Shown piece after piece: positions 7,637 through 11,153 of a DNA stretch of 11,153 nucleotides. The stretch is from the NCBI GenBank assembly GCA_025765615.1, contig JAIVFJ010000742.1, positions 1 to 11,153 on the forward strand, given 5' to 3'. The notes beneath the pieces were generated by a model that saw nothing but the letters and a program-made list of their open reading frames with translations, was not told the DNA's origin and ran no database searches. The stretch's first letter is position 1. Each line of letters starts with the position of its first letter. The position numbers and the translations under genes were made by a program. This DNA comes from Zopfochytrium polystomum. Lineage: Eukaryota > Chytridiomycota > Chytridiomycetes > Chytridiales > Chytridiaceae.

Positions 7637-8408
7637 TCAATACAGAAACACGCTCTCGGACCGAGCGACCAGAACCGGCACCTCAACGTGGCGCACTAGG
7701 TAGTCGCTTACGGCTGGGTAGGAAAGCGTTGCGTTTGGAACGGGGTTGAGAGGGTGAGCATCGTCGGAAAGAGATGCAAGCCAAACAACAAACAAAGCAA
7801 AAAACAAACAAAAAAATAGGGATTCGCGGAGCAAAAACACACTCACAACCCAACAGCGCCCGCTTGACCGGCCCCAGCCCGCGCGACCCGACGACCAGCA
7901 TGTCAGCGCCGAGCACGGCCACCTCGTCCGCGATCGCCTTCGCGCGGGTCGCCGCGGAGAACCACCCCGCGGACGTTGTAGCTGTGCAGGAAAAAAAAAT
8001 GAACGCTCCAGAGGACGACGAAAAAAAAAAAAAACTCCGCATTTACGTCTCCTGCAGGCAACCGCTCCGCAAACGCCCGCAGCAGCGCGTGGCTGGCACG
8101 CCGCGCCTTGGGCGTCGCCTGCCCGCCGCCGGCGCCGCAGCATCCGGCCGTGCGACGCTGTCGACATCGTCATCGTCGTCGTCGGCGTCGTCGTCCCGCA
8201 CCGTCACGAGCACGACCTCGTCCGTCGCGGCCCGCACCACGTTCCGCAGAGCACAGTCGAACGCGTACGCGCTGTGCGTCGACGCGTCAACGGCGACCAC
8301 GATCGTGCGTTCGGCCGGGGCGCTGGTGGTGGTGGTGGTGGAAGCGGTAGTGGTGGTGGTTGCTTGCAGTGCGATTAGTGGAGGTGGTGGTGGTGGAGTG
8401 GCGGGCAT
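7637..8408 (-). CDS. Universal stress protein USP2, paralogue of USP1; frame disrupted
   Basis: It starts at ATG 8408 (context ACAATG) and ends at TGA 7639-7637. The N-terminus is low-complexity (Pro run, then Thr/Ala runs), followed by RTIVVAVDASTHSAYAF, the first USP strand. An Asp run and ASHALLRAFAERLPAG follow, the latter matching ESHDLLLKLAKTLPAE of USP1. An intron (8046-7982, GTAAAT to CACAG) separates this from YNVRGVVLRGDPRE. GADMLVVGSRGLGPVKRALL ends at a second intron (7846-7714, GTGAGT to CCCAG), which again splits the Gly-Ser codon of the ATP-binding motif. The tail is SVSDYLVRHVEVPVLVARSE. Keeping this homology needs a frame change between about 8200 and 8110 (a 38-, 47- or 98-nt GT...AG intron is possible), one extra base near 8048 and one extra G near 7937. 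It is either an expressed gene with consensus errors or a decaying paralogue. Confidence 0.82.
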
Positions 8409-8779
8409 TGTTGGGGTTGGGGAAAGATGTGAGTGACTTTGGGCGAGGTTTGTGCGGCCTTTTTGCGTTTGCTGTGTGTGCTGTGGCGCGTACGTGCTTG
8501 TGTTGGGTTTGTTGCAAAAGAGTTTGTCCGCTATGGGCGTTGTACCACCGTTTTGTGGCCACGACTGACACGTCTTGACTCATCGCGCGTATTACTTGAG
8601 TTTTTGTTGTTTCGTGACGCGCCATCCTGACAACCGTTAGTGGACAACAACGACGTAACTATAGCAGAGCTGGGCATCAAATTTGATGATCGCTTCCTTT
8701 TTTCCATCTCGCTGGATGTGTATGGTTTCGATTCCATTTTTTTTTTTTTTTTTGTCACCCTTCTTCTCCCACTTGCTCG

Positions 8780-8803
8780 CACACATAGACACCCTCACAC
8801 CAT

Positions 8804-8834
<31 letters not shown>

Positions 8835-8882
8835 TCTCTCTCTCTCTCTCCATCGCTCTCTCTCTCTGTCTCTCTTTCTCCC
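8780..8882. repeat. (CA)n and (CT)n compound microsatellite
   Basis: Runs of CA at about 8803-8815 and 8820-8833 pass into CT runs at about 8834-8850 and 8856-8876. The T tract at 8737-8753 lies just before. The strand is pyrimidine-rich throughout. Confidence 0.85.
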
Positions 8883-9348
8883 TCAAACTCTTTTGGTTAT
8901 CAACACTGCAAACTAAAAGAAAAGACGTTCAAACTTTGAAAAACAATGGGAGGGCACGAGAGGGAGAGGGTGGATTTACTGGGCGCAGCCGGGACGATGG
9001 GAAACCTTGACAGAGTCGGTCAAATTTCAACGGTTTGACGTTTGTTTTCGTTTGCTTTTTTTCTTTTTTTATTTTGTTTTGTTGCTTTTCCCTTGGATGA
9101 ATTTGCAGGGCGCGTTGCATGGTGGGTGGGTGGAGTTGGAGGGAGCGAAAAATAATTTTTGCCACTCGAGAGAAAATCTTATACTCTGTCCAAGGAGACA
9201 AGAATGAAAAACAAAACAAAAAAGAATAGAAAAAACAACAAGCCACCAACCAACGGACTGCGCCACTTGAAGTGTACGCACGCAAGTAGGAGCCTTCCAC
9301 ACTCGAGGAAAGGAATGCGCCGTGTGTTCTCAGTTGTCACGGTCAAAC

Positions 9349-9364
9349 GTTGATACGTATCAAC
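9349..9364. promoter_or_regulatory. Perfect 16-bp palindrome GTTGATACGTATCAAC
   Basis: The sequence equals its own reverse complement over all 16 bases and has no spacer. It lies near the middle of the USP2-permease divergent region, so it could be a binding site for a dimeric regulator. I know no factor for it; chance is possible. Confidence 0.4.
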
Positions 9365-9970
9365 CCCGTCAGCACTCCCTCCGTTCTCCGTTGTAAGTTC
9401 ATTTTACCGACGTTGTTCACAGCCGCACGTTCGCGGGACTCGTCAGTTGGACGATGATGGATGTCCGTGGAAAGTGTGACCAACGGTCGAGAGCTCACAA
9501 CCAATAAAGGGAAACGGGAAATCTGTCAGGGGGTGAGACAAGAAGCAGATCGGCACGTGATATGCTGGAGGGTGGAGGCATGTGACGGTTTTGGGAATTA
9601 ATTGTTTCCGCGAAATTATTTTTTTCAATTGGATCGATCAAATCCACCCATTTTTCGGCTTTTGCGAACATTTTTTCTTTGTTTTGGCTTGAAATGGCAA
9701 TGACTAAATGCGCAAACCGCTTTCTGGGCTCCTCAATTGCAAGAAATTGCATCTGTAACAAGACAAGCGCTGGCCGCAAGCAAGTGAGGCAGTTGATCAT
9801 ATTTGCACAAATTGATCTGTTTTTTTTTTTTGTTGGGGGGTCAATTTTTTTGTGGGGGAGGGAGAAGTGCGGAAGCGGACTTCTAGCCGCAGACGCGGCG
9901 ACTGACTGCCCTTCCTCCTCCCCTATTTACCATTTACGTACAGTGTGGGGAGGAGGCCCGCCCTCCCATT

Positions 9971-10216
9971 CTCTGTCTCTCTCTCGTCAGCGAATCTGTC
10001 TGTCTCGCTCCCACCATCCATCCAGTTTATGCTGGCAGGATTGGACGCCGAGGCCAACAAAAGAAGAGGGTCTTTTCGTCGGAAAACAAAGAAGAAGAAA
10101 ACCAGTGGGAAAGACAGACAGACAGGAGCGAGAGAGACAGACAGCTGGCTCCTTAATTTTAGCGAGTGAGACAGACGGAGAGACAGACAGCGGAGACAGA
10201 CAGGTCGACAGACAGA
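9971..10216. repeat. TCTG/CTCT arm and GACA/GAGA arms in inverted arrangement
   Basis: A pyrimidine arm at 9971-10010 (TCTGTC and CTCT units) is followed about 100 nt later by purine arms of GACAGACAG and GAGAGA at 10112-10148 and 10168-10216. They are approximate reverse complements. The stretch ends just before the permease TATA-like box. Confidence 0.65.
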
Positions 10217-10237
10217 AATCATTTGGTTGCGAGATCA

Positions 10238-10245
10238 ATAAATAG
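10238..10245 (+). promoter_or_regulatory. TATA-like box ATAAATAG upstream of the permease
   Basis: ATAAATAG lies 162 nt before the permease ATG, directly after the GACA repeats. It resembles the ATATAAATAG at 1905-1914. Assignment rests on position and sequence only. Confidence 0.45.
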
Positions 10246-10318
10246 ACATCAGCACACGACCCCCTTCCAATCTTCTTTTCTTGACACTCTTCCCTTCCAC
10301 TCGCGCGCCCCCTACTAT

Positions 10319-10347
10319 CGCTGACTGACTGACTGACCGACTGACTG
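10319..10347. repeat. CTGA tetranucleotide microsatellite in the permease 5' leader
   Basis: Imperfect CTGA/GACT units (CTGACTGACTGACTGACCGA and on) lie 50-80 nt before the permease ATG, inside the likely 5' UTR. Confidence 0.75.
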
Positions 10348-10399
10348 CGGCCACCTCCCCTTCCTACAGCAGCAGCCAACAACAACCACCACCATCACC

Positions 10400-11083
10400 A
10401 TGGCGGATAGCGACAAGAAGGAAGTCGAGACCGCCATCGAGAAGAAGGTCGACATCGAGGCCGACATCATCGGCCCCATCGACCCGGCCCAAGAGCGCAT
10501 CATCCTGCGCAAGATCGACATTCGCATCATCCCGTGGATGCTGGTCATGTACCTCCTCAGCTTCCTGGACCGCGTCAACATCGGCAACGCGCGTATCCTC
10601 GGCTCCAACGCGCAGGGCGTCGGCACAATGGAGATCGACCTCCACCTGACCGGCTCGCAGTACAACTGGGCGCTCTCCACCTTCTTCATCGGATACAATC
10701 TTCGAGGTCCCCTCCAACCTGCTCCTCAAGAAGCTGAAGCCGTCGCGCTGGCTCGCGCGCATCATGTTCACCTGGGGCATCATCGCGACCTCCATGGGCT
10801 TTGTTCAGAACTGGGGCGGGCTCATGGCCGTCCGCACCCTGCTCGGCATCGCGGAAGCCGGCCTGCTCCCCGGTCTCATCTTCTACTCGTCGTTCTGGTA
10901 CCGGAGGCACGAGCTCGCCCAGCGTCAGTCGCTGTTCTTTGCCGGCGCGTCCGCTTCCGGCGCCTGCGCTGGCCTCATCGCATACGGCATCAACAACATG
11001 AACGGTGCCGGCGGCTGGCCAGCCTGGCGATGGGTGTTTATCCTCGAGGGCATCCCGACCATTCTCTTTGGTGCTTCGCTGTG
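10400..11083 (+). CDS. MFS anion:cation symporter, Dal5/allantoate-permease type; first exon, 3' partial, one frame disruption
   Basis: The ATG at 10400 sits in a strong context (ATCACCATGG). The N-terminal 40 residues are charged and cytosolic. TM1 is about residues 43-63 with LDRVNIGNA at 56-64, a signature of the anion:cation symporter family. TM2 begins near 89 (NWALSTFFIGY). At 10697 the frame shifts and continues as IFEVPSNLLLKKLKPSRWLA. TM3 (MFTWGIIATSMGFVQNW), TM4 (LLGIAEAGLLPGLIFYSSFW), TM5 (FAGASASGACAGLIAYGI) and TM6 (WRWVFILEGIPT...) follow, so the N-terminal half of a 12-TM permease is present. Family members take up ureides, nicotinate, pantothenate or similar organic anions with protons at the plasma membrane; the substrate cannot be told. 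Homologues have two residues between Tyr and FE(V/I)PSN, so two bases seem to be missing at 10697. The exon ends in phase 2 before a GTGCGT donor. Confidence 0.9.
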
Positions 11084-11153
11084 GTGCGTAGACACAACGA
11101 CCTCCCCCATTCCATTCGCCCCTTCTTCCAACACCCCCACAAAAAAGCCCCTC
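11084..11153 (+). other. Start of permease intron 1, cut by the window edge
   Basis: The donor GTGCGT follows CTG TG, so the Trp codon after GASL is completed in the next exon. The remaining 64 nt are rich in C and T, as expected inside an intron. The acceptor lies outside the window. Confidence 0.6.

Larger units (their letters stand above)
8409..10399. other. Divergent intergenic region between USP2 and the permease
   Basis: Nearly 2 kb without a recognisable gene separates USP2 (minus) from the permease (plus). Open frames here are short and follow simple repeats. The region holds a 17-nt T tract at 8737-8753, CA and CT microsatellites, a T tract at about 9820-9831, a 16-bp palindrome, TCTG/GACA repeats and a CTGA repeat. 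It probably contains both promoters. A small unrecognised gene cannot be excluded. Confidence 0.5.

Noticed and set aside
6453..7749. Two long plus-strand frames over USP1 (233 and 340 codons)
   Set aside because: They are shadows of the USP1 exons and introns. The minus strand has splice sites and the complete USP motif; these frames give only Gly/Val or Arg runs.
7774..8436. Plus-strand frame of 220 codons over USP2
   Set aside because: It is the antisense of USP2, with Ser/Ala/Val runs coming from trinucleotide repeats that encode Thr and Asp on the minus strand.
8640..8939. Plus-strand frames with His-Thr and Ser-Leu runs
   Set aside because: They are translations of the poly-T, CA and CT microsatellites, not a gene.

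Overview
This window looks like nuclear DNA from a GC-rich fungus; I cannot place the phylum. Three things point that way. The genes carry short GT...AG introns of about 64-153 nt. There is a fungal F-box-like gene with the 'LLR...EA..VLY..N.F' motif, two small eukaryotic universal stress protein (USP) genes, and an anion:cation symporter of the Dal5/allantoate-permease type. There are also remnants of Ty1/copia and Ty3/gypsy retrotransposons. No tRNA, rRNA, CRISPR array or prokaryotic operon signal was seen.

Layout, left to right. (1) 1-1529, minus strand: an F-box-like gene with two tandem copies of the same module. It runs off the left edge, and its reading frame is broken by five one-base shifts. 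(2) About 1938-4983, minus strand: a decayed Ty1/copia element with gag, protease, an integrase N-terminus without its catalytic core, and reverse transcriptase. Two in-frame TGA stops and a lost catalytic Asp all look like CpG transitions, and CpG is far rarer here than in the flanks. (3) About 5150-5542, plus strand: a short Ty3/gypsy integrase C-terminal fragment in the opposite orientation. (4) 5543-6382: no recognised gene, but it holds the probable poly(A) signal of the next gene. (5) 6383-7142 and 7637-8408, minus strand: two head-to-tail USP paralogues. The first is intact in three exons. The second has the same architecture plus an extra intron and about three frame disruptions. (6) 8409-10399: a long divergent intergenic region with microsatellites, homopolymers and a perfect 16-bp palindrome. 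(7) 10400 to the right edge, plus strand: the first exon of a major-facilitator permease with one frame disruption, ending at a good 5' splice site.

No shared pathway links the host genes: an F-box-like adaptor, two cytosolic nucleotide-binding stress proteins and a plasma-membrane organic-anion/ureide-type permease. USP2 and the permease are divergently transcribed and could share the 2-kb control region. The most informative signals are the CpG-type decay of the copia element, the intron that splits the USP ATP-binding motif at the same place in both paralogues, the internal duplication in the F-box gene, and the one-base frame breaks in otherwise well-conserved genes. Those breaks may be assembly errors. 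I found no convincing new multi-gene system.
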